From Vulcanimicrobiota bacterium (GTDB taxonomy: Bacteria > Pseudomonadota > Gammaproteobacteria > Xanthomonadales > Rhodanobacteraceae): 64,000 nucleotides of DNA. A program made the position numbers and the translations under genes. The stretch lies in assembly GCA_903970555.1 (NCBI GenBank), contig CAJCJD010000180.1, positions 1 through 64,000 of the forward strand, given 5' to 3'. The notes below the pieces were generated by a model. That model searched no databases and was not told the origin of the DNA. It saw nothing but the letters and a program-made list of their open reading frames with translations. Shown piece after piece: positions 1-9,483 of this stretch (position 1 is the stretch's first letter; each line of letters opens with the position of its first letter).

Positions 1-227
1 GCACAGTGTGGCGCGGCGCAGATCAAGATCGGCAATCGGTGGTACAGAATTCATGCGCACTCCGGCACAGATCCAGCGCAAAGATGACCACCCGCGGCAA
101 ACCCGCCGCAAGCGGGTCCCTGTTTGCCGCGCAGTAGGCGAACCCGGAGAATACCGTCCCAACCGCCTCGAGAATACCTCGCGGCCACCCAACGCCCTGC
201 AGCCAACAGCCACACGACGGAGTCCCC

Positions 228-1829
228 ATGAGCGAACGCGAAACAATGGAATACGACGTTATCGTCGTAGGGGCGGGGCCGGCGGGGCTGTCTTTCGCGA
301 TCCGCCTGAAGCAGCTCAAGCCCGATGTCACCGTATGCGTGATCGAAAAGGCATCGACCATCGGCGCCCAGATTCTTTCCGGCGCGGTGATCGAGACCCA
401 ACCACTGGATGCCCTGCTCCAGGGCTGGCGCGACAACCCGCCGCCGATCTGCGTGCCGGCCACCGAAGACGAGTTCTGGCTGCTCAACAAGACCGGCGGG
501 CGCAAACTGCCGGTACCCCCGGGCATGAAGAACCACGGCAACGTGATTGTCTCGCTGGGCGCGTTGTGCGCGTGGCTGGCGCCGCAGGCCGAAGCGCTGG
601 GCGTGGACGTGTTCCCCGGCTTCGCCGCTGCCGACACTATCTATAACGAGGACGGCTCGGTCGCCGGCGTGCGTATCGGCGACATGGGCGTAGCCAAAGA
701 CGGCTCGCACAAACCGGGCTATACCCAGGGCATCGATATCAAGGCCAAGGTCACCGTGCTGGCCGAAGGTGCGCGCGGCAGCCTTACCAAGCAACTGATC
801 AAGCGCTTCGCATTGGACAAAGACAGCGATCCGCAGGGTTACTCCATCGGCATCAAAGAGCTGTGGCAGGTGCCGGCAGGACGCGTGACGCCTGGCAAGA
901 TCGTGCATAGCTTCGGCTGGCCGGCAGACAGTCACACCTACGGCGGCAGCTTCCTCTATCACCTGGACAAAGACCGCATCGCGCTCGGCTACGTCAGCGG
1001 ACTCGATTACAGCGATCCGAATTATCAGCCGTGGGAAGCCTTCCAGCAGTGGAAGAACCACCCGATGATCAAATCGCTGCTCGAAGGCGGCAGCATTCTC
1101 TCCGCGGGTGCGCGCGCTATCGTGACGGGCGGTTATCAATCGCTGCCCAAGGTGGAAATGCCCGGCGCATTGCTGATCGGCGACACTGCCGGTTTGCTCA
1201 ACGTGCCGAAGATCAAAGGCACGCACCAAGCCATCCGCAGCGGCATGCTTGCCGCCGAACATCTCGTCGGCAACGAACTCAATCCGGCTGGTTTCGATGC
1301 GAAGCTGCGTGGTTCGGAAGTGATGGCCGAACTAAAGAAAGTGCGCAACATCAAACCCGGCTTCAAGAAGGGTTTGTGGTTCGGCATGTTCAACGCGGCA
1401 TGGGAAACCTTGATCGGCGGCGCATCGCCATGGACGCTGAAGAACAAAGCCGACTGGTCATCGCTGCACAAACTCGGCCAGCAGGAAGAACCCAAGCGTG
1501 ACTACGTGCAACGCGAGCTGCCACCGCGCGACCGCCTTGCGGGCGTCTATTTCGCCGCCACCGAACACGATGAGGATCAGCCGATCCACCTCCACGTCGA
1601 GGACACGTCCATCTGCGTGACGAAGTGCGCCCAGGAATACGGCAACCCGTGCACCCGCTTCTGTCCTGCCAATGTCTATGAGATCGTCCAAGACGACGCC
1701 GGCAAGCGCCTGCAGATCAATGCCGCCAACTGCGTGCACTGCAAGACGTGCGACATCAAAGATCCTTACCAGATCATCAACTGGGTCACGCCGGAAGGCG
1801 GTTCCGGCCCGAACTACCAGAATCTGTGA
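228..1829 (+). CDS. Electron transfer flavoprotein-ubiquinone oxidoreductase (ETF-QO)
   Basis: Passes electrons from reduced ETF (the etfB and etfA products further along) to ubiquinone at the inner membrane, linking acyl-CoA and amino-acid oxidation to respiration. The 533-residue protein has an N-terminal FAD-binding GAGPAGL motif near residues 15-21 and a second FAD segment LLIGDTAGLLNVPKIKG near 315. At the C terminus a ferredoxin-like 4Fe-4S site is visible (CTRFCPA, then CVHCKTCDIKDP), as expected for ETF-QO. Length fits the bacterial family. The first ATG is used; an in-frame ATG six codons later (MEYDVIVVG) is a possible alternative. Its stop overlaps the GTG start of the following glycosyltransferase. 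It is separated from etfB by three glycan genes, which is unusual. Confidence 0.95.
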   Translation: MSERETMEYDVIVVGAGPAGLSFAIRLKQLKPDVTVCVIEKASTIGAQILSGAVIETQPLDALLQGWRDNPPPICVPATEDEFWLLNKTGGRKLPVPPGMKNHGNVIVSLGALCAWLAPQAEALGVDVFPGFAAADTIYNEDGSVAGVRIGDMGVAKDGSHKPGYTQGIDIKAKVTVLAEGARGSLTKQLIKRFALDKDSDPQGYSIGIKELWQVPAGRVTPGKIVHSFGWPADSHTYGGSFLYHLDKDRIALGYVSGLDYSDPNYQPWEAFQQWKNHPMIKSLLEGGSILSAGARAIVTGGYQSLPKVEMPGALLIGDTAGLLNVPKIKGTHQAIRSGMLAAEHLVGNELNPAGFDAKLRGSEVMAELKKVRNIKPGFKKGLWFGMFNAAWETLIGGASPWTLKNKADWSSLHKLGQQEEPKRDYVQRELPPRDRLAGVYFAATEHDEDQPIHLHVEDTSICVTKCAQEYGNPCTRFCPANVYEIVQDDAGKRLQINAANCVHCKTCDIKDPYQIINWVTPEGGSGPNYQNL

Positions 1830-3154
1830 GCCTCGATCTAACCTGGCGTTTTGCACGCCTGCACCAACTCGTTCGTCGCGCGTGGGGCAGCATTGCCCTG
1901 CGCGGTTGGAAAGGCACGTTCAGGCGCGCCATGGAACAGCTTCGGCTGCACGACCAAGGCGGCAAGGCAGCGATGGCGACCCACGATGCCGACGACCTGC
2001 AGAATGCCTCCGCTCTGCATGGCCACAGGCGCATCTTGGCGGTCGACGCCATGGTGCCGAACCCTGCCCGCGACTCCGGCTCGCTTCGCTTGTGCATGAT
2101 GCTTCGGCTGCTGCAGCAAGACGGCTGGCGCGTGGATCTGCTATCCGATGATGGGCGTGTGACAGCCGCAGATGTTTCACGGCTGCGCGCATACGGCATC
2201 CATCTGCATCAGGGCAGCGTCATGGCGTGGTTGCGCCAACATGGCACAACATTGGACGCCGTCCTGCTATGCCGGCTATCCGTCGCCGCGCAGTATCTCG
2301 CCCCTGCTCGGCGCCTCGCACCCAAGGCCATGTGCATCTTCGACACCGTCGACTTGCATTTCCTGCGCGAGCAACGGGCTGCAGAGATTTCCGGAAGCCG
2401 CCGCATGCAGCGGCAATCCACGGCTTCACGGCGACAGGAACTGGCATTGATTCGTGCCAGCGACCTGAGCTTCGTAGTGAGCCCCTTTGAGCTGGAAATC
2501 TTGCGAAAGGAATTGCCCGATAGCCGTGTCGAGTTGCTCAGCAACATCCATGAGATCCATGGTCGTGGCCTATCCTTCTCCGAGCGGCGCGACCTGCTCT
2601 TCGTCGGCGGTTTCGGCCATCCGCCCAACGACGACGCCGTGCACTGGTTCGTGGCGGAAATCCTGCCGCTGCTGCGCGAACACGATCCCTCGATGCGCCT
2701 GCATATCGCTGGCGACATCACACCACAGGCGCGCCATACCCTGGCACAACCAGGCGTCGAGATTCACGGCCGCGTGGACGATCTGAGTTCGCTCATGAAC
2801 CACTGCAAAGTGTCCGTGGCGCCGTTGCGCTTTGGCGCTGGAGTCAAGGGCAAGGTCAACATGGCGATGAGCTACGGGCTGCCTGTCGTCGTCACGCCGA
2901 TCGCGGCTGAAGGCATGCATCTCATCGATGGCAATGACGCCTTGATAGCCGCTACCGCCGCGGATTTTGCAGACGCAGTGTGGCGCCTCTATCGCGACGA
3001 AGGCTTGTGGATGCGGCTGTCCGATGAAGGCATGGCCAATGTCCAGCGACACTTTTCGCCCGAGGTGGCACTGCAGATATTGCGCAAGGCGTTACCTGCG
3101 AACACGCGCACCGGCGATGTCGCCACCTCATCCGCTGCGCACAGCAAGCCATGA
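1826..3154 (+). CDS. GT4-family glycosyltransferase
   Basis: Predicted cytoplasmic GT-B glycosyltransferase of about 442 residues that adds a sugar to a surface glycan; donor and acceptor cannot be read from sequence. The C-terminal half carries the typical pattern LLFVGGFGHPPNDDAV, then IAGD, then PLRFGAGVKGKV with a downstream GLPVVVTPIAAEGM, a GT4 nucleotide-sugar binding region. The start chosen is the GTG overlapping the ETF-QO stop (GTGA). The frame stays open upstream, but that part only shadows ETF-QO. An internal ATG (MEQLRL) near 1931 is another possibility because no clear Shine-Dalgarno precedes the GTG. It overlaps the next small gene by ATGA, so the three following genes are probably co-translated. 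Confidence 0.85.
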   Translation: MSLDLTWRFARLHQLVRRAWGSIALRGWKGTFRRAMEQLRLHDQGGKAAMATHDADDLQNASALHGHRRILAVDAMVPNPARDSGSLRLCMMLRLLQQDGWRVDLLSDDGRVTAADVSRLRAYGIHLHQGSVMAWLRQHGTTLDAVLLCRLSVAAQYLAPARRLAPKAMCIFDTVDLHFLREQRAAEISGSRRMQRQSTASRRQELALIRASDLSFVVSPFELEILRKELPDSRVELLSNIHEIHGRGLSFSERRDLLFVGGFGHPPNDDAVHWFVAEILPLLREHDPSMRLHIAGDITPQARHTLAQPGVEIHGRVDDLSSLMNHCKVSVAPLRFGAGVKGKVNMAMSYGLPVVVTPIAAEGMHLIDGNDALIAATAADFADAVWRLYRDEGLWMRLSDEGMANVQRHFSPEVALQILRKALPANTRTGDVATSSAAHSKP

Positions 3155-3372
3155 AAAGCCTGCTTCATCTCGCCAAACGTTTCCTCGCGAAACACCCTGG
3201 ACTACGGCGCAGAGTCGTCAACGCCATCTATCGAATTCCCCTGCTCGACATGCGCCTGCGCGCGGCGCTTGACGAACGCGATCACCCGGCATGGCGTCGC
3301 GTGGATGTCAACGATCTGCCGGAAGATGTCCGCACTGTCTATGCACGGCTTCGCCACCGGGTACACCGATGA
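3151..3372 (+). CDS. Small basic protein preceding giant glycosyltransferase (family A)
   Basis: A 73-residue basic protein with no family I recognise. It overlaps its neighbours on both sides by ATGA (start in the stop of the upstream glycosyltransferase, stop in the start of the giant glycosyltransferase), so it is tightly coupled and probably real. The N-terminal part AKRFLAKHPGLRRRV followed by YRIPLLD resembles the C-terminal segments of the small proteins encoded just before the two other giant glycosyltransferases (40674-41048: AGRLLNLHPHFKRRM then SGVPL; 51520-51993: AHRLVRFFPRLGNRL). A conserved partner or an amphipathic membrane-associating segment is possible; function unknown. Confidence 0.7.
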   Translation: MKSLLHLAKRFLAKHPGLRRRVVNAIYRIPLLDMRLRAALDERDHPAWRRVDVNDLPEDVRTVYARLRHRVHR

Positions 3373-6300
3373 AGATATTGCTGGACCTTCAAGGCGCGCA
3401 GAGTCAGAGCAGGCACCGCGGCATCGGCCGCTACACGCTGGCGCTAACCCGCGCGTTTCTCCAACAATCAGCCTCGCAGCATGATATTCGGCTCCTGTTC
3501 AACACCCGATTCGATGCACCCACTGATTCGCTGATCACCACACTGGGCCATCATGCCCGACCCGAACGCCGCATCATGGTCGATGTGCCCGAAGGCGTTC
3601 GCGCCCAGCCAGGTGGCAACGCGTGGCTGCGCAACGCCGCGGCTCGCGTCATGCAACATGCGATAGAAAATCAGCATGCCGATGTCGTTTGGTACAGCAG
3701 CCCGTTCGAAGGCTATAACGACGATGCCGTGCTGCCGGCGGTTCCACCGGCCGGCGTAGCCAGCGTCGCCACGCTGTACGACCTGATCCCTTTACACGAC
3801 CCCGACGCCTATCTCGGCCATCCGCGCGTGCGCGAATGGTATGCACAGAGCGCGGAGATGCTGCGGCGCTGCGACCGCCTTTTCGCGATTTCCGAATGGG
3901 TACGCCAGGATGCCATCCAGCGCCTCAACCTTTCGCCGGATCGCGTGATCAACATCGGCGGTGCCGTCGACGCAAGCTTTGCGCCACCGCCTGTCGATCC
4001 ATCGGCGAGCGCAGAACTTCAAAAGCGCTATGGCATCGCGCGCCCCTTTGTCCTCTACAACGGTGGCTTCGACGCTCGCAAAAATGTTGCGGCGTTGATC
4101 CACGCTTTTGCCGCGCTACCCGAAGCACTTCGCACGACACATCAACTGGTAATCGTCGGACGCGCCAGCCAGGAAGAGATGACGTTGCTTACCGCCGCCA
4201 CGCGCAAGGCGCAATTGCCTGGTGACAGCGTGGTCTATACCGGCTTCGTGGCGGACAGCGATCTGGTGCGCCTGTATGCCGAGTGCGCACTCTTCGTATT
4301 TCCTTCCGTGCTGGAAGGCTTCGGCCTGCCCCCGCTGGAAGCCATGGCCTGCGGCGCACCGGTTATCGCGAGCGATGCCGCCAGCCTGCCTGAGGTGGTC
4401 GGCCGCCGCGACGCGCGCTTTGACCCGCGTCGCGTAGAGAGCATCTGCGAACGCATGGTCGCGGTGCTGGGTAATCCGGCGTTCGCGGCCGAACTACGGC
4501 AATACAGTCGCGAGCACGCGGCTGGGTTTAGCTGGGATGCCGTCGCACAGCGCGCGTCGACCGCGTTGCACGCGCTGGTGGATCGCTCATTATCCCCGCG
4601 CAATGTCACCCAACGACCGTCACAGTCGGCATTTGCCTGCGTAGTGGCACATGGGGCTACTGCACCTGCGTGGCTAGACGAGATCGGCGTAAACATCTCC
4701 CCGATGCCTAAGGGTCATGACGACCGCTCATTGGCCACGCCCGACACAGGTCGCATCCTCTATGTAACAACGCCAGCGACCGCGCATTCGCTTGAAAAAA
4801 TCATGCAGATGCAACCAGGTGTTTTGCTGATTCAGAGGGAAAATCACATTGAAGCGGCATCTCCAGACGACGCCATGCTTCGTGCTGCATACAAGGGAAA
4901 CGGCTATCGCGCCTTGCAGGATCTGCGCGCTGCTCATGCGGCGTCAACAGAACTGAAACTGATCCCGCTCCTCGATAATGCCATTGGCATGCTGTGCACC
5001 GATGAACAGCTAACCGAGCGCATCCGCAACCTGACAACAGCGATGCCGCTAGCCGACATCACCCTTTTGCCGGCTCAAAGAACAAGCCACGCGCTCGCGC
5101 AAGAAGTGGAGCGCTGCTACACCACGCATCCACTAGCGGGCGAAATCGCCGCGCTTGACGATATCTGCACCATCGAAGGCAAGCCGAGTGATGACGATCT
5201 CGCCGCGATCGCGGGCGCCATGGTTGCCGCGCGCGCTCCGGGCAAAGTGCATCGATGGTTCGTGGATGTCAGCAGCATTGCCGAGAAGGACATTCGCACC
5301 GGCATTCAACGCGTGGTGCGAAACATTCTAGGACATTGGTTGAAGTCGGCTCCCCCAGGCATCCGCATTGAGCCGGTACGTTTCACCAACGGCCGCTACC
5401 ATTACGCGCGACGCTATGCACTCGACTTGCTCGGCCTCGAGGACGTGTCATTGCCCGAGGATGCCGTCGAGGCCGCAAGCGGCGACATCTTCGTCGGACT
5501 CGACTGGGCCATCGACACGATCGCTGCTGCCGAACCCCAATTGCGCGATTGGCATCGGCGCGGCGTAAGCCTGCAGTTCATCGTCTACGACCTGCTTCCC
5601 ATCACGCTGCCCGAGATGTTTCACCCGTACGCATGCGGCCGCTCCGAAGATTGGCTGCGCCGTATCGCGGCCATCGCCGATCGGCTTATCTGCATATCGC
5701 GTGCAACAGCAGACGACCTGCGTCAGTGGCTATCCTCCACGGCATTGCACTACCAGTTCGGAAGATCCCCCGTCATCGACTATTTCCCGCTGGGCGTCGA
5801 CGCCATGCCCGGGAACGCAACTCAGACTCCGCGAGCAAAACTCGCCGAGGTCATGCAGGCGCGCCCGACTCTGCTGATGGTAGGGACGATCGAGCCACGC
5901 AAAGGCTACGACCAGGCACTGGATGCATGCGAATTACTGTGGAATTCCGGCGTCGACTTCAACCTGATCATCATCGGCCATTTCGGCTGGCTGATGGAAA
6001 CGCTTCGATCACGATTGGACAATCACCCGCAACGAAACCGGTGTCTGTTCTGGATCGACGATGCGGACGATGCCGAACTCGATGCCATCTACCGAGCGAG
6101 CACCGCGCTGCTCGCCGCCTCATGGGGCGAGGGATACGGCCTGCCGCTGATCGAAGCCGCGCAACGCGGGTTGTCGGTTATCGCCCGTGATCTGCCGGTG
6201 TTTCGGGAGGTCATGGGCGAGCAGGCACACTACTTCAGCGCAACCAAGCCGACGGAACTGGCAAGCGCGCTGCGCAACTGGCTGACCGCTCCCGGCTCGC

Positions 6301-6392
6301 ATCGCGCGCATCCTGTCGCGCCATGGCTTTCTTGGGAACAGAGTGCGAGGAAGCTCGCGGACTTGATCACCTTGCCGAATCATTCGGGTTAG
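3369..6392 (+). CDS. Giant glycosyltransferase with two GT4 domains and a shortened middle region
   Basis: A 1007-residue protein. Domain 1 (about 1-405) begins MKILLDLQGAQS and has YNGGFDARKN near 228 and the E-x7-E segment EGFGLPPLEAMACG near 316. Domain 3 (about 625-1005) begins with VDVSSIAEKDIRTGIQRVV and has MVGTIEPRKG near 837 and GEGYGLPLIEAAQRG near 918. Both look catalytically intact. The stretch at about 415-610 corresponds to only the N-terminal part of the middle domain of the paralogues at 36865-40632 and 47731-51459 (compare GYRALQDLR with GYPALLNDLR), so the middle domain is truncated. Probably adds two successive sugars to a lipid-linked glycan. Start ATG overlaps the stop of the small protein before it. 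Confidence 0.9.
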   Translation: MKILLDLQGAQSQSRHRGIGRYTLALTRAFLQQSASQHDIRLLFNTRFDAPTDSLITTLGHHARPERRIMVDVPEGVRAQPGGNAWLRNAAARVMQHAIENQHADVVWYSSPFEGYNDDAVLPAVPPAGVASVATLYDLIPLHDPDAYLGHPRVREWYAQSAEMLRRCDRLFAISEWVRQDAIQRLNLSPDRVINIGGAVDASFAPPPVDPSASAELQKRYGIARPFVLYNGGFDARKNVAALIHAFAALPEALRTTHQLVIVGRASQEEMTLLTAATRKAQLPGDSVVYTGFVADSDLVRLYAECALFVFPSVLEGFGLPPLEAMACGAPVIASDAASLPEVVGRRDARFDPRRVESICERMVAVLGNPAFAAELRQYSREHAAGFSWDAVAQRASTALHALVDRSLSPRNVTQRPSQSAFACVVAHGATAPAWLDEIGVNISPMPKGHDDRSLATPDTGRILYVTTPATAHSLEKIMQMQPGVLLIQRENHIEAASPDDAMLRAAYKGNGYRALQDLRAAHAASTELKLIPLLDNAIGMLCTDEQLTERIRNLTTAMPLADITLLPAQRTSHALAQEVERCYTTHPLAGEIAALDDICTIEGKPSDDDLAAIAGAMVAARAPGKVHRWFVDVSSIAEKDIRTGIQRVVRNILGHWLKSAPPGIRIEPVRFTNGRYHYARRYALDLLGLEDVSLPEDAVEAASGDIFVGLDWAIDTIAAAEPQLRDWHRRGVSLQFIVYDLLPITLPEMFHPYACGRSEDWLRRIAAIADRLICISRATADDLRQWLSSTALHYQFGRSPVIDYFPLGVDAMPGNATQTPRAKLAEVMQARPTLLMVGTIEPRKGYDQALDACELLWNSGVDFNLIIIGHFGWLMETLRSRLDNHPQRNRCLFWIDDADDAELDAIYRASTALLAASWGEGYGLPLIEAAQRGLSVIARDLPVFREVMGEQAHYFSATKPTELASALRNWLTAPGSHRAHPVAPWLSWEQSARKLADLITLPNHSG

Positions 6393-6614
6393 TCGCGAGT
6401 CCTCGCCAACGCAGCTGCTGCCAGGCAGCGAACCCGCTCAGCGCGGGGCGCGGGAATGGCCGTACTCAATGGCAGCCGCTATCTCAAGCCACCAGCGCCA
6501 GTCAGGCCCGCGCCAGCCACCATTCGCCGCCGCATGGTTCGCCGGATGCGGTTACAATAGCCGTTTGTATGGCAATCCCAAGCGCCCGCGGGCGTCCGGT
6601 AGAAGGAAACGCAG

Positions 6615-7361
6615 ATGAAGATTCTGGTCGGCTACAAGCGTGTGGTGGACTACAACGTCCGCATCCAAGTCAAACCCGACGGCACCGGCGTGGTGACCGA
6701 CGGCGTGAAGCTCTCCGCCAACCCATTCGACGACATCGCGCTGGAAGAAGCGCTGCGCCTGCGTGAGAAGGGCGTTGCGGAGGAGGTAGTGGTTGTGGGC
6801 ATTGGCCCGGCCGATCTCACCGCGCATCTGCGCAACGGCCTGGCGATGGGCGCGAACCGCGCCATCCACGTCGTCACCGCCGACGCTGTGCAACCCCTCA
6901 CGGCTGCGCGCGTTTTCCAGAAACTGATCGACAAGGAACAACCCGGCCTGGTCATCCTCGGCAAGCAGGCCATCGATGACGATGCCAACCAGACCGGCCA
7001 GATGCTCGCCGCACTCTGGGACCGCCCGCAAGCCACCTTCGCCAGCAAGGTCGAGATCGCCAACGGCAAAGCGACAGTAACGCGTGAAGTCGATGCCGGC
7101 CTGGAAACCATCGAAGCCGAATTGCCGGCGGTGATTACCACCGACCTGCGCTTGAACGAACCACGCTTCATCAAGCTGCCGGACATCATGAAGGCCAAGT
7201 CCAAGCCGATCGATACCATCGAGTTCGCCTCGCTGGGTGTCGACGCACACGACCAGCTCAAGACCACCCACTACGCCGCGCCGGCCAAACGCAGCAAGGG
7301 CGTGATGGTGAAGGACGCAGCCGAACTGGTTGCCGCGCTGAAGCAGAAAGGCCTGCTCTAA
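6615..7361 (+). CDS. etfB: Electron transfer flavoprotein beta subunit
   Basis: Beta subunit of the soluble heterodimeric ETF, which takes electrons from acyl-CoA and other dehydrogenases and delivers them to ETF-QO. The 248-residue protein starts MKILVGYKRVVDYNV and contains the family pattern DDDANQTGQM followed by a VTREVDAGLETIE segment and LPAVITTDLRLNEPR. Length is typical. A good ribosome binding site (AAGGAA) lies seven bases upstream. The gap of about 220 bp before it has a possible -10 element TACAAT at 6553-6558 but no convincing -35, so its own promoter is plausible and unproven. It is followed after 26 bp by etfA. Confidence 0.97.
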   Translation: MKILVGYKRVVDYNVRIQVKPDGTGVVTDGVKLSANPFDDIALEEALRLREKGVAEEVVVVGIGPADLTAHLRNGLAMGANRAIHVVTADAVQPLTAARVFQKLIDKEQPGLVILGKQAIDDDANQTGQMLAALWDRPQATFASKVEIANGKATVTREVDAGLETIEAELPAVITTDLRLNEPRFIKLPDIMKAKSKPIDTIEFASLGVDAHDQLKTTHYAAPAKRSKGVMVKDAAELVAALKQKGLL

Positions 7362-7387
7362 GCAGACGACCGGACTAGGAGACATTC

Positions 7388-8332
7388 ATGAGCAAGATTC
7401 TGGTTATCGCCGAACATCTGGGCGGCAAATTGAACTCCTCCACTGCGCGCGCCGTGAGCGCTGCCGCGGCGGTGAAACCCGAAGCCATCGACGTATTGGT
7501 GCTCGCTGACAACGTCGATGCGATTGCGGCCGACGCCGCGAAAATCGAAGGTGTAAGCCGCGTGCTAACTGTTGCGCGTGCCGAAAACGCGCACCCGCTG
7601 GCCGCCGTACTCGCACCGCAGATCGCCAAAGCCGCCGCTGGCTACACCCACGTGTTCGTACCATCGACCACGTTCGGCAAGGACGTCGCACCACGCGTTG
7701 CAGCGTTACTTGGCGTGGCACAAGTCAGCGACGTGATGAGCGTCGAAGGCAGCCATACGTTCAAGCGGCCCATCTACGCCGGCAACGCCATCATCACAGT
7801 GGAAGCCGATGCCGCCCATGCGGTGGTCGCCACCATCCGTACTGCTTCCTGGTCAGCCGCTGGCAACGGCGCAAGCAGCGCATCGATCGAGGCGCTGAGC
7901 CTGGACGTCACGCTGCCCACGCACACGCGTTTTGTCGAACTCAAGCAGGGCAAGAGTGATCGTCCCGACCTACAGAGCGCCAGCAAGGTGGTCTCCGGTG
8001 GCCGCGGCGTCGGTTCGAAAGAAAACTTCGAGATCATCTACAAGTTCGCCGACAAGATCGGCGCGGCCGTGGGTGCTTCCCGCGCTGCCGTCGACGCGGG
8101 TTATGTGCCCAACGAAATGCAGGTGGGCCAGACCGGCAAGATCATTGCGCCCGAACTGTATATGGCTATCGGAATCTCCGGCGCCATCCAGCACCTGACC
8201 GGCATCAAGGATGCAGGCACCATCGTCGCGATCAACAAGGATGGCGAGGCGCCGATCTTTGAAGTGGCGGATATCGGCCTGGTTGGCGATCTGTTTAAAT
8301 TGATTCCCGAGCTTGAGCAAGCACTGGGCTGA
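7388..8332 (+). CDS. etfA: Electron transfer flavoprotein alpha subunit
   Basis: FAD-carrying alpha subunit of ETF, partner of EtfB. The 314-residue protein has the C-terminal FAD domain signature: [12 protein letters not shown] near 200, then [44 protein letters not shown], ending with [22 protein letters not shown]. Length is typical. AGGAGA directly upstream serves as ribosome binding site. It forms an operon with etfB and is followed by a perfect 11-bp hairpin. In Xanthomonas the LPS locus begins next to etfA; the same is seen here. Confidence 0.97.
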   Translation: MSKILVIAEHLGGKLNSSTARAVSAAAAVKPEAIDVLVLADNVDAIAADAAKIEGVSRVLTVARAENAHPLAAVLAPQIAKAAAGYTHVFVPSTTFGKDVAPRVAALLGVAQVSDVMSVEGSHTFKRPIYAGNAIITVEADAAHAVVATIRTASWSAAGNGASSASIEALSLDVTLPTHTRFVELKQGKSDRPDLQSASKVVSGGRGVGSKENFEIIYKFADKIGAAVGASRAAVDAGYVPNEMQVGQTGKIIAPELYMAIGISGAIQHLTGIKDAGTIVAINKDGEAPIFEVADIGLVGDLFKLIPELEQALG

Positions 8333-8345
8333 ACTAGTTGCTACG

Positions 8346-8371
8346 CCAAGCACTGCTAATGCAGTGCTTGG
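8346..8371 (+). terminator. Hairpin after etfA
   Basis: Perfect 11-bp stem CCAAGCACTGC / GCAGTGCTTGG with loop TAAT, starting 14 bases after the etfA stop. No T-run follows, so it is either a weak intrinsic terminator or an mRNA 3' stabilising hairpin. Position and perfection support termination of the etfBA transcript. Confidence 0.6.
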
Positions 8372-8372
8372 T

Positions 8373-8968
8373 GTGATGAATCCGGCATCAAGTCGCCTCT
8401 TGGCGAGACGTTATGCCTATGGCGCCAACTCTCAGTTCGCGTCATGGCTTGGGCGGCAAATCACGAGTGAGCTGCCCGGATCGCTATCGCGCGTCAATGA
8501 CGCCGCCCCCGATAGCGTGCTGACCTAAGCGCTTCCATAGAAGGCCAGTCGACAACTTTCTGTCTCCCTGACACTGCAACGACAGGGATCCAGTGAGACA
8601 CCCCGCTGACGCCCGCGTGACCGGCGTCAACGACGAGGATCCCAGCTCGTTATCTAATGAGCTGCCCCTGCCAGTCCAGTCCCATAACTGGGCGCGCAAG
8701 CCTACCTTTCGGGCGGCACGGACGCACTGAAACGGATCACCGGCACCCTATCTGGGTTCTGGTTGAGCCGTCTTTTGCTCTACGCAAGTTTCTGCAGACT
8801 TAGTTCGCCGAAAAGCTGCGTTGTTTGAAGGCAGTTTTTAACAAATCCACTTTCAACCTGCCTGTGACTCATGAGCCTGCTATTGTTTTGCAACATTAAA
8901 AGCCGCCCTGATTTAGAAAATGCAAGGCGGCAGCGCATATACGACCCAATTCTGATCGGCCTGAGCAG
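8373..8968. other. Intergenic region between etfA and gtrA-like gene
   Basis: About 600 bp without a convincing gene. Short open frames exist on both strands but have no family resemblance and no ribosome binding site. The sequence becomes visibly A+T richer towards 8968. The promoter for the GtrA/GT2/membrane-protein set should lie in the distal part, but I cannot point to a clear -35/-10 pair. Confidence 0.5.
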
Positions 8969-9433
8969 ATGATCAAAGTTATCGGACAAATGTCTCGTCT
9001 TGCCAACAAGATGACATTCAACCTAATTCCAGAATCGCTGGCGTCTTTTTTAATCGTCGGTTCGCTGGGTGTCCTCGTGCACCTGAGTGTCCTTAAGCTC
9101 ACCATGGCTAGCGTTACCCATGATTTCAAATATGCAAATCTTGCAGCGATGCTTGTCGCCGCAACGTTCAATTATTTCTTGAATAACAGATCGACCTTCA
9201 GCGACAAGGCTCTCGTTGGCCGGCACATATTCCTGGGCTATTTTTGCTACGTCGGCATAACAGCTGTCGGCATGGCCATCAGTCTATTCATTTCCACGCA
9301 ACTTTATGCAGCGCATGGCCTGGCAATCCCCGCCGCACTATGCGGCATCGTTGTCGGCTCGTTCTGGAACTATTTCATGTCGTACACCATTGTTTGGAAC
9401 TTCTTGTTCAATCACTCCAAGCGACACCTTTGA
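8969..9433 (+). CDS. GtrA-like flippase-type membrane protein
   Basis: A 154-residue, four-helix membrane protein of the GtrA/PF04138 type. Hydrophobic segments lie at about 25-47, 53-72, 88-110 and 118-143. The family signature is seen in ATFNYFLNNRSTFS near 70 and the late FWNYFMSYTIVWNF. GtrA-like proteins are thought to move undecaprenyl-phosphate-linked glucose across the inner membrane for O-antigen or wall decoration. It is followed after 50 bp by a GT2 glycosyltransferase and then a large membrane protein, the usual three-gene Gtr arrangement. Two alternative in-frame ATGs exist within the first 16 codons. Confidence 0.85.
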   Translation: MIKVIGQMSRLANKMTFNLIPESLASFLIVGSLGVLVHLSVLKLTMASVTHDFKYANLAAMLVAATFNYFLNNRSTFSDKALVGRHIFLGYFCYVGITAVGMAISLFISTQLYAAHGLAIPAALCGIVVGSFWNYFMSYTIVWNFLFNHSKRHL

Positions 9434-9483
9434 ACAAAAGCCAACTGACTCAACAATGCGTACGCGCCAAGAGAAATATCCAA

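Noticed and set aside
51-1262. Long minus-strand open frame (about 400 codons) opposite the ETF-QO gene
   Set aside because: It is a shadow of a clear ETF-QO gene in high-G+C sequence and shows no family features.
6552-7385. Minus-strand open frame opposite etfB
   Set aside because: Shadow of etfB; the etfB motifs and ribosome binding site decide the coding strand.
8484-8699. 71-codon minus-strand frame after etfA
   Set aside because: No ribosome binding site, no family resemblance; possibly a degenerate intergenic repeat, but no second copy was found in the window.
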